Positions 27,459-36,411 are shown, numbered from the stretch's first letter. The stretch is DNA of 64,000 nucleotides from DATFDN01 sp963762525 (GCA_963762525.1 CAVXKT010000011.1:1116001-1180000), one strand, 5' to 3'. The notes: generated by a model from the letters alone, not told the origin. Made by a program: numbers and translations.

Positions 27459-27602
27459 ATGGAGATGCACCTGGTGGTGGTGAGGCCCTTTGGCGGTCTC
27501 GCCCGCGGCGATGCCGTCACCGACGCGGCGCGGATAGCCGAAATTTTGCACAGCGAGCACGCCCGCGACGTGGTGCGCGTGGTCGCCTCGAACAAGGACT
27601 GA
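27459..27602 (+). CDS. 47-aa phage protein upstream of the sheath
   Basis: A short gene encoding MEMHLVVVRPFGG and ARIAEILHSEHARDVVRVVAS, ending three bases before the sheath ATG. It has a ribosome site (GGAGAGCAG) and strong GC bias at third positions. Many contractile phages have a protein of this size at this place (the Mu gp38/DUF2635 position), but I see no firm sequence match. Function unknown. Confidence 0.65.
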   Translation: MEMHLVVVRPFGGLARGDAVTDAARIAEILHSEHARDVVRVVASNKD

Positions 27603-27605
27603 GCC

Positions 27606-29186
27606 ATGCCGATCGTCCAGCAGGGAAGCGTCAACACCACCGCTCTGGTGGTGCCCGATCTTTATGTCCAGATCGTGCCGCCGCAGAATCTGGTACTGAA
27701 TGGCGTGCCGACTAACGTGCTCGGGATCGTGGGCACCACTTCCTGGGGTCCCGTCGGTCAGCCGGTCATCGTCGCCACGATGGCAGATTACGCCCGAGCA
27801 TTCGGTCCCATCGTCGCCCGCAAATACGACATGGGAACCCCGCTCGCAACCGCCGTGCAGCAAGGGGCCCAGAACTTTCGCTGTGTTCGGGTGAGCGACG
27901 GCACCGACACGGCCGCCCAGGCGACCGTGCCGACAACGACCGTCATTTTCACGGCGCTCTACACCGGTTCGCTCGGCAACCAAATCACCCTGGTGCTCGG
28001 CGCCGGGGCGAAGCCCGGCACGTGGCGTCTAACGGTCACGCTCCCCGGCCTCCAACCCGAAGTCTACGACAACCTCGCGGGGTTGGGCGCGGACTTCTGG
28101 ACAGGACTCGCAAGCGCCGTGAATCAGGGCCAGGGTGCGCAACGCGGCCCTTCTCAGCTTGTCGTCGCCAACGCTGGCGGCGCCTCCGTTCCGCCATCGC
28201 CGTTCTCCATCGTGCTCGGCTCCGGGACGCCAGGCACCGACGGCGCTAGCGGTGTCGCCGCCGCCCAGCTCGTCGGCGCTGATATTGCCCCGCGCACGGG
28301 GATGTATGCGCTCCGCGGTCAGGGATGCGGCATCGCCCTGCTGGCCGATGCCGATGATTCTACGCAGTGGACCGTGCAGGCCGCGTTCGGACTTCAGGAA
28401 GGCATTTACATGATGCTGACCGGCCCTGCCGGAGATACGGTTCAGACGGCGGTCGCCACCAAGAGCGCGGCCGGCCTCGACAGCTATGCCGCCAAGCTGA
28501 TGTTTGGCGATTGGCTGTGGTGGTCCGATCAGGTCAACAACGTTGTCCGCCTGGTCTCGCCCCAGGGCTTTGCCGCCGGTCGCCTCGCGAATCTGTCGCC
28601 GGAGCAGTCGAGCCTGAACAAACCGCTTTACGGTGTCATCGGCAGCCAGAAGGCTGGTGCGCCGGGGTCGGGCCAGGTCAGTTCGTATTCGTCGGCCGAT
28701 CTCGCAGTGCTGCTCGGCTCCGGCATCGACGTCATCTCTAATCCGCAGCCGGGCGGTGCTTACTGGGGCGTTCGCGGCGGCCACAACTCCTCGTCCGATG
28801 CAGCCGTGAACGGCGACAACTACACTCGTCTCACGAACTACATCGCGGCGACCCTGGCGGCGGGCATGGGCACCTATGTCGGCCAGCTCATCAACGCTGA
28901 TCTCTTCCGCCGCATTCGTGCGACCCTCCTCAGCTTCCTGCAAGCCATGCTTGGACAGGGGCTCCTCGGCACCACGGACGGCAGCCTGCCCTATGGCGTG
29001 GTCTGCGACATTTCGAACAACCCCGCTGCGCGCACCGGAATCGGCTACGTGCAAGCGGACGTGCAGGTCCAATATCAGGGCATTAACGAGAAATTCATCG
29101 TCAATCTCGAAGGCGGGCAGACCGTGCAAGTCGCGGTTCAGACCCTGCCCGGCGGCCAGCCCGCGCTCGCCGCCCAATCTTCGTAA
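27606..29186 (+). CDS. phage tail sheath protein
   Basis: Contractile sheath subunit, 526 aa. The N-terminal SVNTTALVVPDLYVQIVPP and VLGIVGTTSWGPVGQPV are typical of sheaths. The central portion has GSLGNQITLVLG and the C-terminal domain contains LLGTTDGSLPYGVVCDIS and YVQADVQVQYQGINEKFIV, the conserved interlocking strands. This gene defines the element as myovirus-like. The start is near-contiguous with the small gene upstream, and a tube gene follows after 12 bases. Confidence 0.92.
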   Translation: MPIVQQGSVNTTALVVPDLYVQIVPPQNLVLNGVPTNVLGIVGTTSWGPVGQPVIVATMADYARAFGPIVARKYDMGTPLATAVQQGAQNFRCVRVSDGTDTAAQATVPTTTVIFTALYTGSLGNQITLVLGAGAKPGTWRLTVTLPGLQPEVYDNLAGLGADFWTGLASAVNQGQGAQRGPSQLVVANAGGASVPPSPFSIVLGSGTPGTDGASGVAAAQLVGADIAPRTGMYALRGQGCGIALLADADDSTQWTVQAAFGLQEGIYMMLTGPAGDTVQTAVATKSAAGLDSYAAKLMFGDWLWWSDQVNNVVRLVSPQGFAAGRLANLSPEQSSLNKPLYGVIGSQKAGAPGSGQVSSYSSADLAVLLGSGIDVISNPQPGGAYWGVRGGHNSSSDAAVNGDNYTRLTNYIAATLAAGMGTYVGQLINADLFRRIRATLLSFLQAMLGQGLLGTTDGSLPYGVVCDISNNPAARTGIGYVQADVQVQYQGINEKFIVNLEGGQTVQVAVQTLPGGQPALAAQSS

Positions 29187-29198
29187 GGAGCGCCGCGC

Positions 29199-29630
29199 AT
29201 GGCCACCACATCCGCCTTCTCGATCGGTCGCGACACCCAGCTCGTGGTGATCGGCCCCACCGGGCGCGTCGATCTCACCCATGTCAGCAGCTTCGAGGCC
29301 CGTCAGATCACACAGTCGGTCCGAGTCGACGAACTCGACGGCGTGCCCATGGGGACGGAGTTGCCCAAGGGATGGGAAGGCAGCTTTGAAATCGAGCGCG
29401 GCAACTCCGCTGTCGATGACCTGATTGCCTTGATCGAGCAGCAATACTTCAACGGCACTGCGGCCACGCCCGGATCGATGTACCAATACATTTCCGAAGC
29501 CGACGGGTCCACCTCGACGTATCAATATGATACCGTCTGTTTCAAGCTGCTCAGCGCCGGTCAGTGGCGTGGCGACAGCAGCGTCAAGCAGAAGCTCGAA
29601 TTCTTCGCCGCCCGCCGCACGCGCATCTGA
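29199..29630 (+). CDS. phage tail tube protein
   Basis: Tube subunit of 143 aa lying directly after the sheath with AAGGAGCG in front. It shows the conserved start IGRDTQLVVIGPTGRVDL, the LPKGWEGSFEIERGN strand pair and the C-terminal LLSAGQWRGDSSVKQKLEFFA. This matches the Mu/P2-type tube fold. Its stop overlaps the tail chaperone start by one base (TGATG). Confidence 0.88.
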   Translation: MATTSAFSIGRDTQLVVIGPTGRVDLTHVSSFEARQITQSVRVDELDGVPMGTELPKGWEGSFEIERGNSAVDDLIALIEQQYFNGTAATPGSMYQYISEADGSTSTYQYDTVCFKLLSAGQWRGDSSVKQKLEFFAARRTRI

Positions 29631-29977
29631 TGCTTCCCTCCGCCACACTCAATCTCGGCTCCGAAAGCCCCGTCATCACTGATGCGGATGGGCGGCGTCT
29701 CGCCCTGCGGCGGCTTAACGCGCTCGATAAGCTCCGGCTCTTCAAGGCGGCCGGGCCCGAGCTCACTCTCAACCAGCACTGGCTCGGCATGGCGTTTCTG
29801 GCTAGTTCAGTCATCGGCATCGACGACGTGCCCGTTCCTCCTCCGATGAACGAGCAGCAAATCGAGGCCATGGTCGCGCGTTTGGGCGATGTCGGGATCG
29901 AAGCCGTCGCAAGGGCGCTGCAGCCCGAACCCGATCCGATGACCTCGTTGGAGTCGAGGTCCGTCGCGGGAAACTGA
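29630..29977 (+). CDS. tail assembly chaperone, short form (gpG-like)
   Basis: Protein of 115 aa from ATG 29630. It has LNLGSESPVITDADGR, RRLNALDKLRLFKAAG and a proline-rich end. It follows the tube gene and precedes the tail-length gene, the place of the lambda G or P2 E genes. Its stop TGA at 29975 follows the slippery heptamer GGGAAAC, in the frame needed for a -1 shift. The short form is made when no shift occurs. Confidence 0.78.
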   Translation: MLPSATLNLGSESPVITDADGRRLALRRLNALDKLRLFKAAGPELTLNQHWLGMAFLASSVIGIDDVPVPPPMNEQQIEAMVARLGDVGIEAVARALQPEPDPMTSLESRSVAGN

Positions 29978-30147
29978 GCAGGCACCCCGATCTGATCGAA
30001 TGCCTCTACTTGATCAGGAACGGGGTGCCTTTCGACATCGCCTTCAGCCTGCCCAAAGACGAGCGCCTTGCGTTTATCGTCGCGCTCGGAACCATCGATG
30101 GCCGGGAGTATGACTGGACCGCGATGCAGTGGAGGGACCCACCATGA
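29630..30147 (+). CDS. tail assembly chaperone, frameshift form (gpGT-like)
   Basis: Predicted long product made by a -1 ribosomal shift at GGGAAAC (29968-29974). After the shift the frame continues GKLSRHPDLIECLYLIRNG, PFDIAFSLPKDERLAFIVAL and TIDGREYDWTAMQW, ending at the TGA at 30145 that overlaps the next ATG. The downstream part has no start codon of its own at a sensible place, and its helical content matches T-type domains. About 171 aa. This is established biology in lambda, P2 and Mu; here it is read from sequence, not shown experimentally. Confidence 0.75.
29968..29974 (+). promoter_or_regulatory. -1 programmed frameshift site GGGAAAC
   Basis: Heptamer of the X XXY YYZ class, read in the zero frame as gcG GGA AAC and followed immediately by the stop TGA. 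Slipping one base back gives GGG AAA CTG and enters the open downstream frame. No clear pseudoknot was traced by eye downstream. Confidence 0.75.
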
Positions 30148-30521
30148 CGGCAGTGCGCGGCCTCGCGGAAGCGGTGCGCCGCCTGCAACGAGTGGATCTC
30201 GGTCCGGCTCGTCAGCAGGCGCTGGCCGATGCGGCCACCCGGCTCGAAGCGGCGGTGCGGCAGACGCTCTCGCACTTTCCCGGCGAAGATCACGGCGCAC
30301 CGTGGCTTCGGACGGGCGGGTTACGCGACTCCATCACCCACAAGGTCGAGGACGGAGCGGCGGTGGTGGGTTCCACGAAGCCGGTCGCGGTTTTTCAGGA
30401 GTTGGGAACGAGCGCGATCCCGCCACGTCCATTCCTGTCATCGACGGCGGCTTCCGCCTCCGTCGATCTCGTGAGTGACATCGCCCACGCCATTCACGTC
30501 GCGCTCGGAAATAGCCAGTGA
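30144..30521 (+). CDS. HK97 gp10-like phage protein
   Basis: Protein of 125 aa starting at ATG 30144 (overlap ATGA with the chaperone long form, ribosome site GGAGGG). It shows VRRLQRVDLGPARQQALADAA, TGGLRDSITHKVEDGAAVVG and PRPFLSSTAASASVDL, resembling HK97 gp10/neck-type proteins that bind tail ends. In most phages this protein lies before the sheath or tube; here it lies after the chaperone. Function inferred from family resemblance. Confidence 0.65.
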   Translation: MTAVRGLAEAVRRLQRVDLGPARQQALADAATRLEAAVRQTLSHFPGEDHGAPWLRTGGLRDSITHKVEDGAAVVGSTKPVAVFQELGTSAIPPRPFLSSTAASASVDLVSDIAHAIHVALGNSQ

Positions 30522-31610
30522 TCGACGCCTATACCATCGGCATCACGCTTGCTCTCGATGATGGCGTGTCGGCCGGGGTTGCAGCCATACGGCGCGAACT
30601 GGCCGCGCTGGACCTCGCGATCAGCGAAACCATGGTGCGTCTGGCCGAGGTTTCCCGAATGGGCCGGCAGGTTGGCCTCGCCGGAATGGAGTTTCAGCCG
30701 TCGGTTCCACCAATCCCCGCTCGGAAGTCAAACCCCCCGCTCGAAAACCAGCCCGCATTCGAACCCGTTGGGCCCGGGACCGCCGAGCCGAACGAACTGC
30801 GGCAAATCGTCCCCGTTCTCAGGCCAGCAAACATTCCCGCGCCGAGCGTCAGCCCATCGACGCAGCGGCAATCAGAACGATCTGAGCCGGCAGAGTCACC
30901 CGCGCATTACGATCGTCCGAATCCTGCCCGGACTCCCTCCGCTGGAGCGCCAAAGCAGTCTCCTGGCAGCGCTCCCAAGGCGCTCACGGATTTCGCCCCG
31001 CCTAAGCCGGCCATTACCGCCGAATCGGGCTCGATCCCGCTGCGTGCGAAAACCGCCGCGTCGATTGAACCGTCAGGCCCACCCGTTCTGAGTTCGGACC
31101 TGCCCGAACCTCCCGCCTTCGGGCCGACCAGACGGGCGCCGCCCTCAGCGCCTGCCAATCCGCAACTGCCCGCGCATCATTGCGACGCGTGTGCCGGAAC
31201 GCCCCCCGATTTCGGACCGGGAGACGAAAGACACGTCGCCCGCCGGAAACGTGCCGATGCGCCTCGCCCCCGGCCGATCGGAACCTCGAGCCGATCGTCC
31301 TGCGCAACTATTCGCCCCTCCGCCGTTTGACCGCACGCCCAGCCCGCCGACGCGCTCCCCTGAAGAGCCCGAAAAGCCTTCCGATGCGGAGCCCGATCGG
31401 CCGGAGCGATTGGCTCAGCGCTCGGAACCGATTGCGGACCAGCGTGAGGCATCATCCGGCGGCGTGTCCGGAAGCGTCATGCTCGATGGTCTGCGGCTGG
31501 GGCACTGGATGAGCGACGCGTTGGCGCGAATGACCGAGCGCCCGCCCTCGGGTGCAACCGGTTTCGATCCGCGCGTAACACCCGCCTGGCCGTCGATGCA
31601 GGGCGATTGA
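30518..31610 (+). pseudogene. proline-rich tail protein (tape-measure candidate), frameshifted
   Basis: The first frame gives a helical start (ITLALDDGVSAGVAAIRREL, VRLAEVSRMGRQVGLAG), then a long proline-, alanine- and serine-rich region. Near 31165 the coding sense passes to another frame, which reads RIIATRVPERPPISD and ends with GLRLGHWMSDALARMTERP. The total, 364 aa with one extra base, occupies the place of a tail tape measure between the chaperone and hub genes. The function is inferred from position. Proline-rich composition makes a classic helical ruler doubtful. Confidence 0.5.
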
Positions 31611-31637
31611 TCCCGAGCCACCAGCGAAAGAACCGTA

Positions 31638-32378
31638 ATGGCGGATACTGGCCTCCTTCTTGGACCGATCGTATTCCGGGGCTTCGAGGTTCCGGCGCGC
31701 ATCAACTTCGGCGGCGCGCAACGCGTCGCCCTGCATCGGCTCGTCGGCGGTGCGCGGGTGATCAACTTGCTGGGGCGCGACGACGCAGAGTTGCGCTTCG
31801 AGGGCATTTTCTCCGGTCCTGATGCGACGGTGCGAGCGCGCACGCTCGACGAGCTACGCGCGGCCGGCGCACCGTTGCCGCTCACCTGGGACGTTTTCTT
31901 CTATACCGTGATCCTGACCCGGTTCGAGGCGGATTATCGGAGCGGCTGGTGGATACCGTTCCGCGTCGGCTGCACCGTCCTCCGCGATGAGGCGGCGGCG
32001 CTCAACGACACGGTCGTGAGTCTGGCGGACGGTCTTGCGGCTGATTTGGCTTCCGCAGCAGCCAACGCGGCCGGTACGGAACTTGATCTCAGCGTCGCGC
32101 AGACGGCGGTCTCGGCACCGAATGCAACGGCATTAGGGTCCGCCGATTTCGTGACTGCTCAAAGCGCCCTCGCCGCAGCCCAAAGCAATGTCGGGCTGTC
32201 GATCCAACAAGCCGAGTCCAATCTGAACGGGATTGGCCTGGCAACCGCATCCACCGCATCGGCCGGAATTTCCGGGTTAACGGCGGCCGTGTCAGGGGCC
32301 GGACAACTCGCAGCGCTCAATGCGACGCAAAACTATCTTGGCCGGGCAACCATCAATCTCGCAAACGCCAGCACTTGA
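31638..32378 (+). CDS. phage tail protein with U-like/DNA-circularisation-like N-terminal domain
   Basis: Protein of 246 aa. The N-terminal half (GPIVFRGFEVPARINFGGAQ, LLGRDDAELRFEGIFSGPDA, WDVFFYTVILTRFEADYRSG) looks like the beta-rich domain of Mu gp43/P2 U-type hub-side proteins. The C-terminal 120 residues are alanine/serine-rich and helical, containing AADLASAAANAAGTELDLS. It lies immediately before the small LysM-like gpX gene. Confidence 0.6.
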   Translation: MADTGLLLGPIVFRGFEVPARINFGGAQRVALHRLVGGARVINLLGRDDAELRFEGIFSGPDATVRARTLDELRAAGAPLPLTWDVFFYTVILTRFEADYRSGWWIPFRVGCTVLRDEAAALNDTVVSLADGLAADLASAAANAAGTELDLSVAQTAVSAPNATALGSADFVTAQSALAAAQSNVGLSIQQAESNLNGIGLATASTASAGISGLTAAVSGAGQLAALNATQNYLGRATINLANAST

Positions 32379-32380
32379 TC

Positions 32381-32566
32381 ATGCGCACCATCACCGTCGT
32401 CGGAGGTAATCTCTTCCGCATCGCCGCCGAGCAGCTTGGCGATGCCACGCAATGGATTCGGATCGCTCAGCTCAACCGCCTCTCCGACCCGATGCTCTCC
32501 GGCGTGAACAGTTTGCTGATTCCTGACCCTGATCCGACTGCAGGAGGCGGGATTGCCGCCCAATGA
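32381..32566 (+). CDS. gpX/LysM-like baseplate protein
   Basis: A 61-residue protein, RTITVVGGNLFRIAAEQLGD followed by ATQWIRIAQLNRLSDPM and NSLLIPDPD. This is the tail protein X / LysM-like pattern (G-L-F-x-I-A and W-x-x-I-A-x-x-N) that typically precedes gpD. ATG 32381 is preferred to the TTG at 32375. It overlaps the start of the next gene. Confidence 0.8.
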   Translation: MRTITVVGGNLFRIAAEQLGDATQWIRIAQLNRLSDPMLSGVNSLLIPDPDPTAGGGIAAQ

Positions 32567-33659
32567 GGTCTGGCGGACGCCGATGTTGCGGTTGCTGGCG
32601 AACGGCATCCCGGTAGGCGGCGTGATTGAGGCCGAAGTCCGCTCCAACAATCATTTTGCAGCAGATCGCTTCTCGGCCGCGGTCGCATTGGGTGCCGACC
32701 CGCTCGCAACAGCCCCCTTCTGGTCGGGCGCTGCCGACATCTCAGTCGAGGTGCAGTTCGGTCTTGGAGGCGCCGGCTATCAAAGCCTGATCCAAGGCCT
32801 CGTGGATACGGTAGCCATCGACCTCGCAGGGGGGATGGTCCGACTTGAAGGACGGGATCTTACGGCGGCCCTGATCGATGCCAGAACGCAGGAAGCATTC
32901 TCGAACCGGACCTCGAGCGAGATCGCGACGATCTTGGCAGGGCGGCACGGTTTGTCTGCCGCCGTCGCACCCACGACCACTCCGGTCGGCCGGTACTATC
33001 AAGACGAGCACGACCAGATCACTCTCGACGAGTTCAGCCATGCTACATCGGAATGGGATCTGCTCGTATTCCTCGCTCGTCGAGAAGGCTTCGATCTTTT
33101 TGTTCGTGGATCGACACTGTTCTTTGGTCCGCCGGCCCAGCCGCCGGACCTACACATCCTTCAACCGGGAGATTGTTCAGACCTTCGCCTCCACCGGTCG
33201 CTCACTCTCGCCCGCGACATCGAGGTGACGGTGAAGAGCTGGAACTCGCGCCAGAAGAATGCCTTCACGCAGACCGCCAAGGCAGCGAAGGGAACCGCTG
33301 GGCGCTCGTCCGGCGGTACCGGGCTGGGTGCGCAGCCGCCGCAGCGGTATGTGCTCGTCCGGCCGAATCTAACCCCGGATCAGGCCTTGCAACTTGCCCA
33401 GCGCAAACTGGCCGAACTAACTCGCCACGAGCGGATCATTGATGCAACGCTTCCGGGCGAGTTGATGCTGACGCCCCGCAGCCAGATCGTTCTTGCGGGT
33501 ACTGGCACCGATTTCGACCAGACTTACTTCGTCGACGCAATAGAACGTTCGCTTAATTCGGTCTCCGGGTTCACGCAACACCTTCGCGCTAAGAACACCT
33601 CGCCGCGGACCGAGACGACGATCCCCGCCGACATCGTCGGCTCGGTCACGGGGCGCTGA
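32553..33659 (+). CDS. phage late control protein D / baseplate hub
   Basis: Hub protein of about 368 aa (P2 gpD and Mu gp44 type), which sits under the tail tube and holds the spike. Seen are LRLLANGIPVGGVIEAEV, YQSLIQGLVDTVAIDL, GMVRLEGRDLTAALID (the characteristic V-x-G-R-D-L), SEWDLLVFLARREGFDLFVR and the C-terminal DQALQLAQRKLAELTRHERI. The start is TTG 32553 or ATG 32583. The next gene begins at the same base as its stop ends. Confidence 0.86.
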   Translation: MPPNEVWRTPMLRLLANGIPVGGVIEAEVRSNNHFAADRFSAAVALGADPLATAPFWSGAADISVEVQFGLGGAGYQSLIQGLVDTVAIDLAGGMVRLEGRDLTAALIDARTQEAFSNRTSSEIATILAGRHGLSAAVAPTTTPVGRYYQDEHDQITLDEFSHATSEWDLLVFLARREGFDLFVRGSTLFFGPPAQPPDLHILQPGDCSDLRLHRSLTLARDIEVTVKSWNSRQKNAFTQTAKAAKGTAGRSSGGTGLGAQPPQRYVLVRPNLTPDQALQLAQRKLAELTRHERIIDATLPGELMLTPRSQIVLAGTGTDFDQTYFVDAIERSLNSVSGFTQHLRAKNTSPRTETTIPADIVGSVTGR

Positions 33660-34210
33660 TGGATCGCTTTCTTAACGTCCTCAAGGCACAGGCGGCGGCA
33701 CTGGACCGCGTGCAAGCGCAGCCGCGATTCGGGATTGTCACATCGACTGATCCGATCGGCGGTACTGCGCGCGTGCAGCTGCAGCCCGAAAACGTCCTTA
33801 GCGGTTGGCTGCCGGTGCTCTCGCCATGGACCGGCGCGGGATGGGGAATGAGCTGTCCGCCCACGCCGGGCGATCAGGTGCTCGTACTGGCACAGGAGGG
33901 CGATGCCCAGCATGGGATAATTGTCGGCCGAGCCTTTTCATTATCGCAGCCGCCCCCTCCGGCTCCGGCCGGTGAATTGTGGGTGGTCCATGCTTCGGGA
34001 TCATTCCTGAAACTCAGTAACGACGGCACCATCCACATCAATGGCCCTGTTTCCGTCACCGGTTCGCTGACCGTCAGCGGTAACATCGCGGCCGGCGGTG
34101 ACGTCAGTGATTATCACGCGGCCTTGTCCGCCCTGCGCACCCACTACAACGGTCACGTTCACACCGACAGCCACGGCGATACCACCAACGCTCCCTCGCC
34201 GCAGGATTGA
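33659..34210 (+). CDS. baseplate assembly protein V (membrane-piercing spike)
   Basis: Spike protein of 183 aa. After an OB-fold region (RFGIVTSTDPIGGTARVQLQ, GWLPVLSPWTG, GDQVLVLAQEGD) come the repeated strands SNDGTIHINGPVSVTGSL, a beta-helix. The C-terminus has YNGHVHTDSHGD, containing the HxH iron-ligating tip known from P2 gpV and Mu gp45. This is seen directly in sequence; iron binding is inferred from the family. Confidence 0.86.
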   Translation: MDRFLNVLKAQAAALDRVQAQPRFGIVTSTDPIGGTARVQLQPENVLSGWLPVLSPWTGAGWGMSCPPTPGDQVLVLAQEGDAQHGIIVGRAFSLSQPPPPAPAGELWVVHASGSFLKLSNDGTIHINGPVSVTGSLTVSGNIAAGGDVSDYHAALSALRTHYNGHVHTDSHGDTTNAPSPQD

Positions 34211-34212
34211 CC

Positions 34213-34590
34213 ATGACCGACCTTTCGCACCAATGGGGCGCCGATCTCCAGATCGGTACGACCGGCGATCTCGCGACGGCTTCCGGCGTCGAGCTTGGTC
34301 AACAGCGTGTCCTGCGCCGTCTATTGACGAACGTCGAAGATTACATCTGGCAACTCACCTACGGCGCCGGTCTCGCGCGCTTTATCGGAGAGCCGGGCAG
34401 TGCGATTCGCATCCGTGCGTTAATTCGTAGCCAGATATTCAAGGAAGCCGCCGTCGCACGCAGCCCGGAGCCGGTCATCGATGTGCAGCTCGCGCCCGAT
34501 GGTGCCCCCGGCACGGTCTATGTCGACCTCCGATACACCGACTCTGCAAGCGCGCAAACCAGCGTCGTCTCGTTCTCGTTAGGAGCGTAG
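34213..34590 (+). CDS. baseplate protein W (gp25-like)
   Basis: Baseplate wedge initiator of about 125 aa. It carries HQWGADLQIGTTGDLATASG, VLRRLLTNVEDYIWQLTYGAG, LIRSQIFKEAAV and VDLRYTDSASAQ. These match gp25/gpW proteins, related to lysozyme-like sheath initiators. ATG 34213 follows the V stop by two bases; a TTG six bases earlier is the alternative. Confidence 0.84.
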   Translation: MTDLSHQWGADLQIGTTGDLATASGVELGQQRVLRRLLTNVEDYIWQLTYGAGLARFIGEPGSAIRIRALIRSQIFKEAAVARSPEPVIDVQLAPDGAPGTVYVDLRYTDSASAQTSVVSFSLGA

Positions 34591-34592
34591 CC

Positions 34593-35717
34593 GTGCAGCT
34601 TTCGCTTCAGACTTTCTCAACCCTGGTCCAGAATATGGCCGCGGCAGTGCAATCAGCCGCGACGCAGGTTCTCGACCTGACCGTCGGCTCCACGGTTCGG
34701 GCGATTCTCGAAGCAAATGCTTCCCTCGCTCTATGGATACAGTGGCTCATTTTGCAAGTCTTACAGAGCACGCGAGCTGCTACAAGCCAAGGAGCCGACC
34801 TGGATACTTGGATGGCAGATTTCACTTTGACCCGCCTTGCAGCAGTTGCAGCGACGGGTCAGGTGATTTTTTACCGCTATACGGCCGTTGCGCCCGCAAC
34901 GATCCCACCCGGTGCCCTGGTCCGGACGAGCGACGGTGCGCAAACTTTCGCCGTGACCATCGATCCCACCAATCCCGCCTGGAATGCGACTATCGGAGCC
35001 TACGTGCTCGCTGCCGGCGTCAGTTCCGCCACAGTTCCCGTCGCCGCTCAGGTCGCCGGAACGGCGGGAAACGTCCAGCCGTCTACGGTGACGCTTCTAG
35101 CCTCGGCGCTACCAGGAATAGACGCCGTGAATAATACCGCAACGTTTGCGAACGGTCTGGATCCTGAATCCGACGACGCATTCCGTGCTCGCTTTCAAAG
35201 CTTCATCCAGAGTCGCTCCCGCGCCACTCCGCTCGCGATCGGCAATGCGGTCGCGAGTGTGCAGCAAGGTCTGCTGTATATCGTGCAGGAGAATACCAAC
35301 ACCGCCGGCGTGGCGACTATGGGCAGCTTTGTGGTGACGGTGGATGACGGCTCGGGTACCCCCTCTCCCACGCTGCTCTCTGCGGTCCAAACGGCGGTGG
35401 ATTCAGTCCGGCCGATCGGCTCGGTGTTCGCCGTCCAACCGCCTCTGGTGGTTCCGGCAACACTCGCTCTCACCCTGGCCGTCACGCCTCCTTCCGCTAA
35501 ACCTGCCATCACCGCCGCCGTTCTGGCGGCTCTCGGCAGCTTCGTGAATGAACTGCCGATCGGCGCTCCACTGCCCCTCACCCGAGTGGCGCAGCTCGCC
35601 TATGCTGCCGCTCCGGGCGTCCTTAACGTCACTAACATCCTTATCAACGGCACCGGTGCCGACCTCATGCCGCCGCCGGCCGGGGTGATCAAGCTTGCTT
35701 CCGCCACGGTGAGCTGA
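34593..35717 (+). CDS. baseplate protein J
   Basis: Wedge subunit of 374 aa (gpJ-like), from a GTG with AGGAG in front. Characteristic segments are TVGSTVRAILEANASLALWI, GADLDTWMADF, ATIPPGALVRTSDGAQTF, and GLDPESDDAFRARFQSFIQS, with a C-terminal helical cap. It forms the ring with gpI and gpW in the baseplate. The gpI ATG directly follows its stop. Confidence 0.87.
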   Translation: MQLSLQTFSTLVQNMAAAVQSAATQVLDLTVGSTVRAILEANASLALWIQWLILQVLQSTRAATSQGADLDTWMADFTLTRLAAVAATGQVIFYRYTAVAPATIPPGALVRTSDGAQTFAVTIDPTNPAWNATIGAYVLAAGVSSATVPVAAQVAGTAGNVQPSTVTLLASALPGIDAVNNTATFANGLDPESDDAFRARFQSFIQSRSRATPLAIGNAVASVQQGLLYIVQENTNTAGVATMGSFVVTVDDGSGTPSPTLLSAVQTAVDSVRPIGSVFAVQPPLVVPATLALTLAVTPPSAKPAITAAVLAALGSFVNELPIGAPLPLTRVAQLAYAAAPGVLNVTNILINGTGADLMPPPAGVIKLASATVS

Positions 35718-36389
35718 ATGGTCGGCGATCAACAAGATATGGTGGCACGGCTGAGGGCCGCGCTCCCGTCGGGCTGGTTTCCTGACACCGCGCCGGTTTT
35801 GAATGGGCTGCTCCAAGGCTTAGCTCGGGGATGGGCTTGGTGTTATAGCGCCCTGCAGTATGTTGCGGCGCAGACACGCATCGCGAGCGCCACGGACGTG
35901 TGGCTCGACGTAACGGCGCACGATTTCTTCGGAGATCGGATCACCCGCAACGGACAGGCCGATGCCGGCTTTCGAAACCGCATTTGCCGTGAAATCCTGC
36001 GCGAACGCGGGACCCGGGCTGCCGTAATCTCCGCCCTGACTGATCTCACCGGCCGAGTGCCGACGATCTTCGAGCCTGCGCGCACCACCGACACCGGTGG
36101 TTGGGGCGCGCCTGGCCGACAAGGAGCCGGAATGGCGTACGGACTGGCTGGCGGCTGGGGTACGCTGGGTTTGCCATATCAGTCGTTTGTCACCGCGTAC
36201 CGTCCCATCGGATCCGGCATCGCGAATGTCAGCGGGTGGGGCGCCGGTCTGGGTGGGTATGGCCACGGCGCAATCGAATATGGCGATCTCAGTATGACTG
36301 AAGCTCCGGTGACCGACGAAGACATTTACGCGGTTACCGCCTCCGTGATGCCGGTTGCCGCCATCGCCTGGACTCGCATCAGCAACTGA
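35718..36389 (+). CDS. baseplate/tail protein I-like
   Basis: Protein of 223 aa at the position of P2 gpI. It starts with LRAALPSGWFPDTAPVLNGL and WAWCYSALQYVAAQTRIASA, then TDVWLDVTAHDFFGDRI, and FRNRICREILRERGTRAAV, the typical gpI pattern. The C-terminal 100 residues are glycine/aromatic-rich (GMAYGLAGGWGTLGLPYQ, GWGAGLGGYGHGAIEYG), probably the fibre-binding part. Function by order and family resemblance. Confidence 0.75.
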   Translation: MVGDQQDMVARLRAALPSGWFPDTAPVLNGLLQGLARGWAWCYSALQYVAAQTRIASATDVWLDVTAHDFFGDRITRNGQADAGFRNRICREILRERGTRAAVISALTDLTGRVPTIFEPARTTDTGGWGAPGRQGAGMAYGLAGGWGTLGLPYQSFVTAYRPIGSGIANVSGWGAGLGGYGHGAIEYGDLSMTEAPVTDEDIYAVTASVMPVAAIAWTRISN

Positions 36390-36411
36390 CCTCTCGAACT
36401 TGAGGATCAAG

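Noticed and set aside
28029..29648. Long minus-strand frame opposite the tail sheath
   Set aside because: Antisense to sheath and tube, which are unambiguous; no independent signal.
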